Part shown: positions 25,054 through 32,362 of the stretch, piece after piece
Layout of the letters: every line of letters begins with the position of its first letter
Position numbering within the stretch: the stretch's first letter is position 1
Origin: Pseudomonas sp. P5_109
GTDB taxonomy: Bacteria > Pseudomonadota > Gammaproteobacteria > Pseudomonadales > Pseudomonadaceae
Direction: 5' to 3'
DNA length: 64,000 bases
NCBI RefSeq assembly: GCF_034009455.1
Contig: NZ_CP125380.1
Coordinates: 6,106,501-6,170,500 of the forward strand
Made by a program: the position numbers and the translations under genes
Notes under the pieces: model-generated
Database searches by the model: none
Seen by the model: only the letters and a program-made list of their open reading frames with translations
What the model was told of the DNA's origin: nothing

Positions 25054-25194
25054 GTAGGAGCTGGCTGGTGTGGCTAGGGGGCTTGCCCCCGTTCGGCTGC
25101 GCAGCAGTCGTAAACACGGTGTTCGAAAATCTTGGGGCCGCTACGCGACCCAACGGGGGCAAGCCCCTCGCCACAAAGGCCCGCTCCCACAGGG
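25054..25194. repeat. Nested REPINs: TGTGGC-family doublet inside fragments of the other family
   Basis: An outer fragment GTAGGAGCTGGCT (25054-25066) is interrupted by a complete TGTGGCTAGGGG...CCCCTCGCCACA doublet (25069-25175), after which GGCCCGCTCCCACAGGG (25178-25194) of the outer family resumes. Confidence 0.8.
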
Positions 25195-25210
25195 TCTGTG
25201 CAAACCTGAC

Positions 25211-26044
25211 TTAATGCACCTCTTCCAGATCGTCATGCAGCAGCCCGAAGATCTCGCGTTTCATCTCGATGAACGAACGCTCCATGACCATGTCCAGGTT
25301 GCGTGGGCGCTCGATCGGCACATCGAGGATCTGCTTGATCCGCCCGGGCCTGGCGCCCATCACATAGACCCGGTCGCCGAGCAGAATCGCCTCGTCGATG
25401 TCGTGGGTCACGAACAATACGGTCTTCTTGCTGTTGCCCCAGACCCGCAGCAACAACTGCTGCATTTGCAGGCGCGTCTGGCTGTCGAGGGCGCCGAAGG
25501 GTTCGTCCATCAGCAGAATCTGCGGGTCATTGGCCAGCGCGCGGGCAATGGCGACGCGCTGCATCATGCCGCCGGACAACTGCTTGGCGTAGTTGTCGGC
25601 AAAGCCGCTCAGGCCCACTTCGTTGACGTAGTAATCGACGATGTCTTTGCGCTCCGCCGCCGGCATGCCGCGCCGCTTGAGGCCGAACTCGACGTTCTGC
25701 CGCACCGTCAACCACGGGAACAGCGTGTAGCTCTGGAACACCATGCCGCGATCCGCGCCGGGGCCTTCCACCTGTTTGCCGCCGACGTAAATCTCGCCGG
25801 ACGTCGGTTCGGCCAGGCCGGCGGTGAGGTACAACAGGCTCGACTTGCCGCAGCCCGACGGTCCCACCAGCACAGCGAACTGCTGGTCGGGCACCTCGAA
25901 CGATACCTCCTGCAATGCGGTAAAGGTTCCGCCATCGGGTTTCTTGTAACGCAGACTGACCTTGTCCACTTGCAGCCGTGGCGCGTTCACCGGGGCAGTC
26001 TGAGGGGCGACAAAACGATGAGTGGCGGCAGTTACTGAGCCCAT
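25211..26044 (-). CDS. ABC transporter ATP-binding subunit, NitT/TauT type
   Basis: A 277-residue ATPase of the TauB/SsuB group: Walker A GPSGCGKSS, Q-loop VFQSYTLFPW, signature LSGGMMQRVAIARAL, Walker B ILLMDEPFGALD and H-loop VTHDIDEA. It powers import through the adjacent permease. Its start overlaps the permease stop by 13 bases, so the two are translationally coupled. It is the last gene of a leftward set with the binding protein, and near an aminotransferase and an aldehyde dehydrogenase. Confidence 0.9.
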   Translation of the reverse strand: MGSVTAATHRFVAPQTAPVNAPRLQVDKVSLRYKKPDGGTFTALQEVSFEVPDQQFAVLVGPSGCGKSSLLYLTAGLAEPTSGEIYVGGKQVEGPGADRGMVFQSYTLFPWLTVRQNVEFGLKRRGMPAAERKDIVDYYVNEVGLSGFADNYAKQLSGGMMQRVAIARALANDPQILLMDEPFGALDSQTRLQMQQLLLRVWGNSKKTVLFVTHDIDEAILLGDRVYVMGARPGRIKQILDVPIERPRNLDMVMERSFIEMKREIFGLLHDDLEEVH

Positions 26045-26835
26045 GCGGTGATCCTCAGACGAAGGAAACGGAACAGTTGATCGGTGACCAGGCCCAGCAG
26101 GCCGATGATCGCGATGGCCAGGAAGATCACATCCACCTGGAAGCCACGCATGGCCTTGAGGCTCAGGTAGCCCAGGCCACTGGAAGCAGCGACCAGTTCA
26201 GCCACTACCAGGTAGGTCCAGGCCCAGCCCATGGTCACGCGCAGGGTGTCGAGTACGCCTGGCAGGGACGCCGGGGCGATCACATGCAGCACCGCGTCAC
26301 GGCGGTTCGAGCCGAGGGTGTAGGAGGCATTGATCAGGTCTTTGGAGATGCCTTTGGACACATCCGCGATCATCACCAGTTGCTGGAAAAACACGCCGAA
26401 GATGATCACCGATACCCGCTGTTCCAGACCGATACCGATCCACAGGATGAACAACGGTACGAACGAGGTCACCGGCAGGTAGCGAATGAAATTCACCAGA
26501 GGCTCAAGGAAAGCCTGGACGATACGAAAGCTGCCCATCAACAGTCCCAGCGGCACGGCCACCAGGGACGACACGATGAAACCGACCATCACCACTTCGA
26601 CGCTGGCCCACACGTGCTGGCCGAGGGTGCCGTCGCGACCCAGGCGCACGGCGGCCTCGACCACCGCGCCCGGCGTCGGCAGGAACATGCCCGGCACCAC
26701 GCCGCCGTAAGACAAGCCGGCCCACAGGCCGACCAACAGCACCCAGGCCAGGCCGCTCGCGCTCCAGATCACCGAGACCGGCAAACCGGTCTTTGGCGTG
26801 ATGCAGCGGCTCAGCCATGAATTGCGCTTGAACAT
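26032..26835 (-). CDS. ABC transporter permease, NitT/TauT type
   Basis: A 267-residue inner-membrane permease with about six hydrophobic segments. The EAA loop that contacts the ATPase is visible as DLINASYTLGSNRRDAVLHVIAP. The LPTPGAVVEA segment and FIRYLPVTSFVPLFILWIGIG are typical of TauC/SsuC permeases. It lies 8 bases after the substrate-binding gene stop and overlaps the ATPase gene start. A homodimer is the usual arrangement for this family. Confidence 0.9.
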   Translation of the reverse strand: MFKRNSWLSRCITPKTGLPVSVIWSASGLAWVLLVGLWAGLSYGGVVPGMFLPTPGAVVEAAVRLGRDGTLGQHVWASVEVVMVGFIVSSLVAVPLGLLMGSFRIVQAFLEPLVNFIRYLPVTSFVPLFILWIGIGLEQRVSVIIFGVFFQQLVMIADVSKGISKDLINASYTLGSNRRDAVLHVIAPASLPGVLDTLRVTMGWAWTYLVVAELVAASSGLGYLSLKAMRGFQVDVIFLAIAIIGLLGLVTDQLFRFLRLRITAWAQ

Positions 26836-26843
26836 GCAGCCTC

Positions 26844-27830
26844 CTAGAGCGGGGTTACGAAACGGTTGTCGATAAGGTCATCATTGCTGACGTTGTAGGG
26901 CTTGCCTTGCAGCTCACTGGCGGTCTCGTTGGCCAGTTTGATCAGTGGCGCGCTGTCACCCGGCTTGCCCGGCGCGCCCAGCAGTTTTTCGCTCATGGCC
27001 TGATCGTAGAAACGCACGCCCTGGGCGGCCGCTTCCAGTTCCTTCGGATCAGCCAGGTAACCACCGACACCCTTGGCCATGATTTTGTAGGCTTCCTGTG
27101 GATGGTCCTTGGTGTACTGCACGGCTTTGTACAAACCGGCCACCAGGGCCTTTACGTCTTCCGGCTGTTTTTCGATGACGGTGCAGTTCAGTGCGACCAC
27201 GTCGACAATCACCCCCGGTGTGCTGCTGCTGTCGATCAGCACCTTGCCTTGCTGCTTGTCGCGCACCATCGACAGGTGCGGTTCCCAGGTCACGGCGGCC
27301 GGTACGCGGCCGGCAATGAACGCGGTAGCAGCGTCGTCAGCCGTCATGTTCTGCACCGTGATGTCACTCATTTTCATGCCGTTCTTTTTCAGCAGGTACG
27401 ACAGCCAGAACTGCGAGGTCGACCCTTCGTTCACCGCCACGGCCTGGCCCTTGAGCTCCTGCAGGCTCTTGACGTCCTTGCCGACCAGCACGCCGTCGCC
27501 ACCATGGCTGTCGTCCAGTGCTGCAACAGCCTTGAAGCAGAATTGCGGACGGTACTTGAGCACCTCGTCGATGGTCGACGCCGAGCCGGACAACTCGCCG
27601 GACGCTTGTGCGGCCATGTACATCGCCGCTTCTTCGACCACCGGCAACTCGACGGTCAAACCGTTTTCCTTGAAGTAGCCAAGGTCCTGGGCCAGGTACA
27701 GGGTGCCGTAGCCGACCCAGGTGGTATGACCGATGGACAGGGTGCCGGCCTGGGCGCTGGTGGCGACCGTCGCGGCGATGGCGGTGACCGCCAGTGGATG
27801 GGCAACGCGTGTAAGCAAGGACTTGATCAT
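26844..27830 (-). CDS. ABC transporter periplasmic substrate-binding protein, NitT/TauT type
   Basis: A 328-residue protein with a Sec signal (MIKSLLTRVAHP...ATSAQA) and an SsuA/TauA-like fold: LSIGHTTWVGYGTLYLAQDLGYF, then TIDEVLKYRPQF and WEPHLSMV. It should capture the ligand in the periplasm. Start ATG 27830 has GGGAG 6 bases upstream. The ligand pocket cannot be read, but NitT/TauT binding proteins usually take sulfonates, nitrate or pyrimidine precursors, whereas the nearby enzymes look like amine catabolism. Taurine-like amines would reconcile the two. Confidence 0.87.
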   Translation of the reverse strand: MIKSLLTRVAHPLAVTAIAATVATSAQAGTLSIGHTTWVGYGTLYLAQDLGYFKENGLTVELPVVEEAAMYMAAQASGELSGSASTIDEVLKYRPQFCFKAVAALDDSHGGDGVLVGKDVKSLQELKGQAVAVNEGSTSQFWLSYLLKKNGMKMSDITVQNMTADDAATAFIAGRVPAAVTWEPHLSMVRDKQQGKVLIDSSSTPGVIVDVVALNCTVIEKQPEDVKALVAGLYKAVQYTKDHPQEAYKIMAKGVGGYLADPKELEAAAQGVRFYDQAMSEKLLGAPGKPGDSAPLIKLANETASELQGKPYNVSNDDLIDNRFVTPL

Positions 27831-28205
27831 GGAGCACTCCCAAAGCTGTTGATTTAGTTTTGTCATGGGCAGTACGGCGAGCCCTGAATCGGCTGCAACC
27901 TGTGGTCTCTCGGGGACCCTTCGGCGGGCAGCATTCAGCGGGCTGGCGAGATCGATGTTGGCCCAAGGGCGGGATTAGGAAAATGAGGAAATATGTCGAT
28001 GCGAACGATGAAAAAACTCGTTAGCACGCACCGCGAAAGGGCGCTGTGGGCGGGGATGCCCGAGGTGGGTGCAAGGCGTTAAAAATGTGTTGAATGGGCC
28101 ATGGCATTCGCGAGCAAGCCCGCCCCCACAGGGGATCCGTGTCAGACACAAATCCAATGTGGGAGCGGGCTTGCTCGCGAAGAGGCCCGAGAGAACGCTA
28201 CAAGA
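27831..28205. other. Gap between substrate-binding protein and aminotransferase genes
   Basis: This 375-bp stretch holds a REP doublet (28107-28181) and about 270 bp upstream of the transporter with no gene visible. The length suggests the transporter may have its own promoter. Confidence 0.5.
28107..28181. repeat. REP doublet (REPIN)
   Basis: Inverted arms TTCGCGAGCAAGCCCGCCCC and GGAGCGGGCTTGCTCGCGAA lie between the aminotransferase stop and the transporter. Confidence 0.92.
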
Positions 28206-29576
28206 TCAAATCCGGCCGTATTCCTGCGCCGTGCGATCCAGCGCTTTCAAGGTCTTGCTGATCAGCTCATCGATCTCCTCGCGACTGGCAATCAACGCCG
28301 GCGCCATGATCATCCGGCCGAGGGTCGAGCGAATGATCACCCCCTCCTCAAAACCAATCGTACGGCAGCGCCAGGCAATGTCATTCTCGTTGGCAAAACG
28401 CTTGCGAGTGGACTTGTCTTCGGCCAGTTGCAGCGCCGCGACCATGCCAGTGCCCTGGATGTCCCCCACCAGCGGGTGCTTGCCGAACACTTCGCGCAGG
28501 CACTGTTGCAGGTACGGGCCGATGTCGTCCTTGACCCGCGTCACCACGCCCTCGTCACGCAGCGCCTTGAGGTTGGCAATCGCCACCGCCGCCGCCACCG
28601 GGTGCCCGGAATAGGTCAGGCCGTGGGCAAACACGCCGCCCTGCTCCACCAGCACCGAGGCCATTTTCTTCGACAGGATCAAACCACCCATGGGGATGTA
28701 GCCCGAGGTCAGGCCCTTGGCGATGGACAGGGTGTCCGGCTCGAAACCGAAGTACTCGTGGGCGAACCATTCGCCGGTACGACCGAAGCCGCCGATCACT
28801 TCATCGGCGCACAGCAACACGTCGTACTTGCGGCAGATGCGCTGGATTTCCGGCCAGTAGCTTTCCGGCGGGAAGATCATTCCGCCAGCGCCCTGGAACG
28901 GTTCAGCGATGAAGCCCGCGACTTTGTCCGCACCCAGTTCGAGGATCTTCGCTTCCAGTTGTTGCGCCGCGCGCAGACCGAATTCAGCCGGGGTCAGGTT
29001 GCCCTCGTGAGCGAAGAAGTACGGCTCGTCGATGTGCTCGATGTCCGGAATCATGCCGCCCATTTCGTGCATGAATTTCATGCCGCCCAGCGCCGTCGCG
29101 GCCAGGGTCGAACCGTGGTAACCGTTCCAGCGGCCGATCATGATTTTCTTCTCGGGCTTGCCGAGCACCTGCCAGTAGCGACGCACCGTGCGGATCAACA
29201 CCTCGTTGGCTTCGGAGCCGGAGTTGGTGTAGATCGCGTGGCTGTAGTGACCCGGCAGCAAACTGAACAGCAACTCGGACAGCTCGATCACCTGCGGGTG
29301 GGTGGTGTGGAAAAACATGTTGTAGTACGGCAGCTGCTCCAGCTGCTGGCTTGCCGCGAGGGCCAGGTCCTTGCGCCCGTAACCGAGGTTGGTGCACCAC
29401 AACCCGGACATGCCGTCGAGGTAGCGGCGGCCATCGTTGTCCCACAGGTGCAGGCGCTCGCCACGGACCATCACCCGTGGCCCTTCGTCGTTGAGGGCTT
29501 TCTGATCGACGAACGCATGGATGTGGTGCGCAGCGTCGGCGGCCTGGTAGTCGCGGGTTTCACGTGGTGTGGTCAT
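28206..29576 (-). CDS. Class III omega-aminotransferase (polyamine/taurine:pyruvate type)
   Basis: A 456-residue fold-type I PLP enzyme. The PLP lysine is Lys287 in SIAKGLTSGYIPMGG and the ring-nitrogen Asp258 is in LCADEVIGGFGRTG; NSGSEANE binds phosphate. It resembles the Pseudomonas SpuC/PA5313 group, which moves the amino group of putrescine, cadaverine or similar omega-amines to pyruvate, and the related taurine:pyruvate aminotransferases. Start ATG 29576 has GGAG 8 bases upstream. It is 21 bases after the aldehyde dehydrogenase gene, which would oxidise its aldehyde product. Confidence 0.87.
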   Translation of the reverse strand: MTTPRETRDYQAADAAHHIHAFVDQKALNDEGPRVMVRGERLHLWDNDGRRYLDGMSGLWCTNLGYGRKDLALAASQQLEQLPYYNMFFHTTHPQVIELSELLFSLLPGHYSHAIYTNSGSEANEVLIRTVRRYWQVLGKPEKKIMIGRWNGYHGSTLAATALGGMKFMHEMGGMIPDIEHIDEPYFFAHEGNLTPAEFGLRAAQQLEAKILELGADKVAGFIAEPFQGAGGMIFPPESYWPEIQRICRKYDVLLCADEVIGGFGRTGEWFAHEYFGFEPDTLSIAKGLTSGYIPMGGLILSKKMASVLVEQGGVFAHGLTYSGHPVAAAVAIANLKALRDEGVVTRVKDDIGPYLQQCLREVFGKHPLVGDIQGTGMVAALQLAEDKSTRKRFANENDIAWRCRTIGFEEGVIIRSTLGRMIMAPALIASREEIDELISKTLKALDRTAQEYGRI

Positions 29577-29597
29577 CGCCAGTTCTCCGTTTTGTTA

Positions 29598-31088
29598 TCA
29601 GCGCAATTGAAACCAGGTGGTCTTCAACTGGGTGTATTTATCGAATGAGTGCAGGGACAGGTCGCGGCCAAAACCGGACTGCTTGCCACCGCCAAACGGT
29701 ACGGTCACGTCCAGCGCATCGACACTGTTGACCGACACCGTACCGGCCCGCAATTGCCGCGCCACACGGTGGGCGCGGTTGAGGTCGTCGGTCCACAGTG
29801 ACGCCGCCAGACCGTAGACGCTGTCGTTGGCCAACTGCAAGGCGTGGGCCTCGTCGTCGAACGCCGTGACGGCCAGCACCGGGCCGAACACTTCATCGCG
29901 AAACAACGGCATGTCCGGGGTCACACCAGTGAAAATCGTCGGCTGGATGAAATTGTCCGAGCCATTGAAGATCGACTGCCGACCACCGCAGATCCGGGTC
30001 GCGCCTTGCTGCTCGGCCTGCTGGATGAACTTCATGATGCGCGCGGTCTGACGGCTGTCGACGATGGCACCGGCGGCGCTCGACGGGTCCAGCGGATCGC
30101 CCGGTAACCAGCGTTCGGCCTGGACCTTGAGACGCTCGACGAACTCGTCATGGATCGAGCGCTGCACCAGCAACCGCGAGTTGGCCGAACAGACTTCGCC
30201 CTGATTGAAGAAGATGCCGAACGCGGCTTTCTGCGCGGCCAGATCCAGGTCCTGGCAATCGGCGAACACCAGGTTCGCGCTCTTGCCGCCGCACTCCAGC
30301 CACACCTGCTTGAGGTTCGACTGGGCCGAGTACTGCATGAAATATTTGCCGACCTCGGTGGAGCCGGTGAACACCAGGCAATCGACGTCCGGGTGCAGGC
30401 CGAGGGCCTTGCCGGTTTGTTCGCCGAGTCCCGGCAGAACGTTCAACACACCTGCCGGCACGCCAGCTTCAAGCGCCAGCTCAGCCAGACGCAAAGCGGA
30501 AAACGGCGACTGCTCGGCCGGCTTGAGGATCACCGAATTGCCCGAAGCCAAGGCCGGGGCGAGTTTCCACGCAGCCATGTCCAGCGGGAAATTCCACGGC
30601 ACCACGGCCGCCACCACGCCGAGGGCTTCGCGGGTGATGGTCGCCAGCACGTTCTGCGCACTCGGCGCGACCTGATCGTAGAGTTTGTCGAGGCTCTCGG
30701 CGTACCAGCGGAACACGCCCGCGGCGCCCGGCACATCGATGTTGTAGGCATCGGTGACGGGCTTGCCCATGTTCAGTGAATCGAGCAACGCCAGTTCTTC
30801 GCGATTTTCGAGGATCAAGTCGGCCAAGCGCAACAGCACTTGCTTGCGTTCGCTCGGTGAGCGCGCAGCCCAGGCGCCTGCCTCGAAGACCTGCCGCGCA
30901 TTGCGCACCGCCACGTTCACGTCTTCCTCGCCACATGCCGCGACATTGGCCAGGCATTGCCCGGTAGCAGGGTTGATCGCGGCGAAAGTCTGCCCCGACT
31001 GCGCCGCACGGCGCTGGCCGTCGATCACGGCCTGGTCGGGAAACCGCAGGGAAGCGGCCTTGCGTTGCCAATACTCAAGCTCGAACAC
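29598..31088 (-). CDS. NAD(P)-dependent aldehyde dehydrogenase (PuuC/KauB-like)
   Basis: A 496-residue aldehyde dehydrogenase: VPWNFPL, the Gly-rich FTGSTEVGKYF, the general base Glu in WLECGGKSANLVF, the catalytic Cys in FNQGEVCSANSRLL and EVFGPVLAV. It most resembles Pseudomonas gamma-glutamyl-gamma-aminobutyraldehyde and omega-aminoaldehyde dehydrogenases. GTG 31088 is chosen because GGAG lies 9 bases before it; a reading from 31274 would cross the promoter region and exceed the family length by about 60 residues. It is first in the leftward unit and is divergent from the LysR gene. Confidence 0.88.
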   Translation of the reverse strand: MFELEYWQRKAASLRFPDQAVIDGQRRAAQSGQTFAAINPATGQCLANVAACGEEDVNVAVRNARQVFEAGAWAARSPSERKQVLLRLADLILENREELALLDSLNMGKPVTDAYNIDVPGAAGVFRWYAESLDKLYDQVAPSAQNVLATITREALGVVAAVVPWNFPLDMAAWKLAPALASGNSVILKPAEQSPFSALRLAELALEAGVPAGVLNVLPGLGEQTGKALGLHPDVDCLVFTGSTEVGKYFMQYSAQSNLKQVWLECGGKSANLVFADCQDLDLAAQKAAFGIFFNQGEVCSANSRLLVQRSIHDEFVERLKVQAERWLPGDPLDPSSAAGAIVDSRQTARIMKFIQQAEQQGATRICGGRQSIFNGSDNFIQPTIFTGVTPDMPLFRDEVFGPVLAVTAFDDEAHALQLANDSVYGLAASLWTDDLNRAHRVARQLRAGTVSVNSVDALDVTVPFGGGKQSGFGRDLSLHSFDKYTQLKTTWFQLR

Positions 31089-31216
31089 GTTCAGATGCTC
31101 CGTTGGACATTCTTGTGTATTGGATAGTCGCTCAGGCCCAAGCGGGGGAAAACCAGTAAAAATGTGTTCGCAGGCCAAGAAAAAACTACGTAGCCAATCT
31201 CCCTTCTGGCGCAGCA

Positions 31217-31237
31217 TGTGGTTATTGTTCAACCACA
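31217..31237. promoter_or_regulatory. 21-bp palindrome between aldehyde dehydrogenase and LysR genes
   Basis: Perfect 7-bp arms TGTGGTT and AACCACA flank ATTGTTC. The site lies 78 bases before the LysR start and 129 before the dehydrogenase start, a usual place for a LysR-type activator box. Confidence 0.5.
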
Positions 31238-31314
31238 ACAAATCGCTACCCGAGCGGATAGGGGTGGCGCGCAAATTGCCTGGATGCCTGATCCGTTCTC
31301 CCCCGAGGTTTGCT

Positions 31315-32235
31315 GTGGCTGCCTACAATCTGCGTCAACTGAAATACTTCATCACCACCGTCGAGTGCGGCAGCGTCGCCGAGGCCTCGCGCAAGCTGTA
31401 CATCGCCCAGCCGTCGATCTCCACGGCCATCAAAGGGCTGGAAGACAGTTTCGGCGTGCAACTGCTGATCCGCCATCACGCCCAGGGCGTGTCATTGACC
31501 CCCAGCGGTGCACGCTTTTACCGCAAGGCTCAGGAACTGCTGCGCATGGCCAAGGAGTTCGAGCAGAACGCCCTGGCCGACAACGATGTGGTATCCGGGC
31601 AGATCGATATCGGCTGTTTCGAAACCGTTGCACCGCTGTACCTGCCGCAATTGATTGCCGGGTTTTCGGCGTTGTACCCGGGCGTGGAAATCCGCATCCG
31701 TGATGGCGAGCAACAAGAGCTGGTGCAGGGCCTGACCTCAGGCGCCTTCGATCTGGCGATCCTCTACGAGCACGACCTCGACGGCACCATCCAGACCGAA
31801 CCACTGATGCCGGCGCAACGACCGTACGCGCTGCTGCCGGCGGATCACCGCTTCGCACAGCAGGCGCAAGTGTCGCTGCGGGACCTGTACCTGGAGCCGA
31901 TGATTCTTCTGGACGTGCAGCCGAGCCGGACCTATTTCGTCAGTCTGTTCGATGAGCTGGACCTGACCCCACGCATCGCCTTCAGCTCGCCATCGATCGA
32001 GATGGTGCGCGGCATGGTCGGCCAGGGGTTCGGTTTTTCGATCCTGGTGACCAAGCCGCATTCGGAGTGCACCTACGACGGGCAGAAAGTGGTGTGCGTG
32101 GACATTGCCGAAGACGTCACCGGTTCCGGGCTAGTGGCGGCATGGCTCAAGCGCGGGCAACTGACCAAGCCGGCACAGTTGTTTGCCGATTATTGCCGCG
32201 AGCAGCTGACCGCCAAATCCGAAAATCCACAGTAA
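31315..32235 (+). CDS. LysR-family transcriptional regulator
   Basis: A 306-residue LysR protein: the N-terminal winged helix (NLRQLKYFITTVECGSVAEASRKL, IAQPSISTAIKGLEDSFG, LTPSGARFY) and a periplasmic-binding-like effector domain. Start GTG 31315 is supported by GAGG 6 bases upstream and by the usual distance to the helix-turn-helix; longer readings run through the aldehyde dehydrogenase gene. It is the natural candidate to control the divergent dehydrogenase/aminotransferase genes, with the transported amine or its aldehyde as possible effector. Confidence 0.9.
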   Translation: MAAYNLRQLKYFITTVECGSVAEASRKLYIAQPSISTAIKGLEDSFGVQLLIRHHAQGVSLTPSGARFYRKAQELLRMAKEFEQNALADNDVVSGQIDIGCFETVAPLYLPQLIAGFSALYPGVEIRIRDGEQQELVQGLTSGAFDLAILYEHDLDGTIQTEPLMPAQRPYALLPADHRFAQQAQVSLRDLYLEPMILLDVQPSRTYFVSLFDELDLTPRIAFSSPSIEMVRGMVGQGFGFSILVTKPHSECTYDGQKVVCVDIAEDVTGSGLVAAWLKRGQLTKPAQLFADYCREQLTAKSENPQ

Positions 32236-32239
32236 CTTC

Positions 32240-32346
32240 TGTGGCGAGGGGGCTTGCCCCCGTTGGACTGCGCAGCAGGCCCTGCTTTTCAGGTGAAGAG
32301 TTGGGGCCGCTTCGCGACCCAGCGGGGGCAAGCCCCCTCGCCACAG
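32240..32346. repeat. REP doublet, TGTGGCGAGGG family
   Basis: Arms TGTGGCGAGGGGGCTTGCCC and GGGCAAGCCCCCTCGCCACA are inverted between the LysR and hrpB stops. Confidence 0.92.
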
Positions 32347-32362
32347 AGTTCAGTGTTGACCG

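Noticed and set aside
31089..31274. N-terminal extension of the aldehyde dehydrogenase and a similar extension of LysR
   Set aside because: Both would run through the divergent promoter and exceed family length; GTG starts with good ribosome sites exist at 31088 and 31315.
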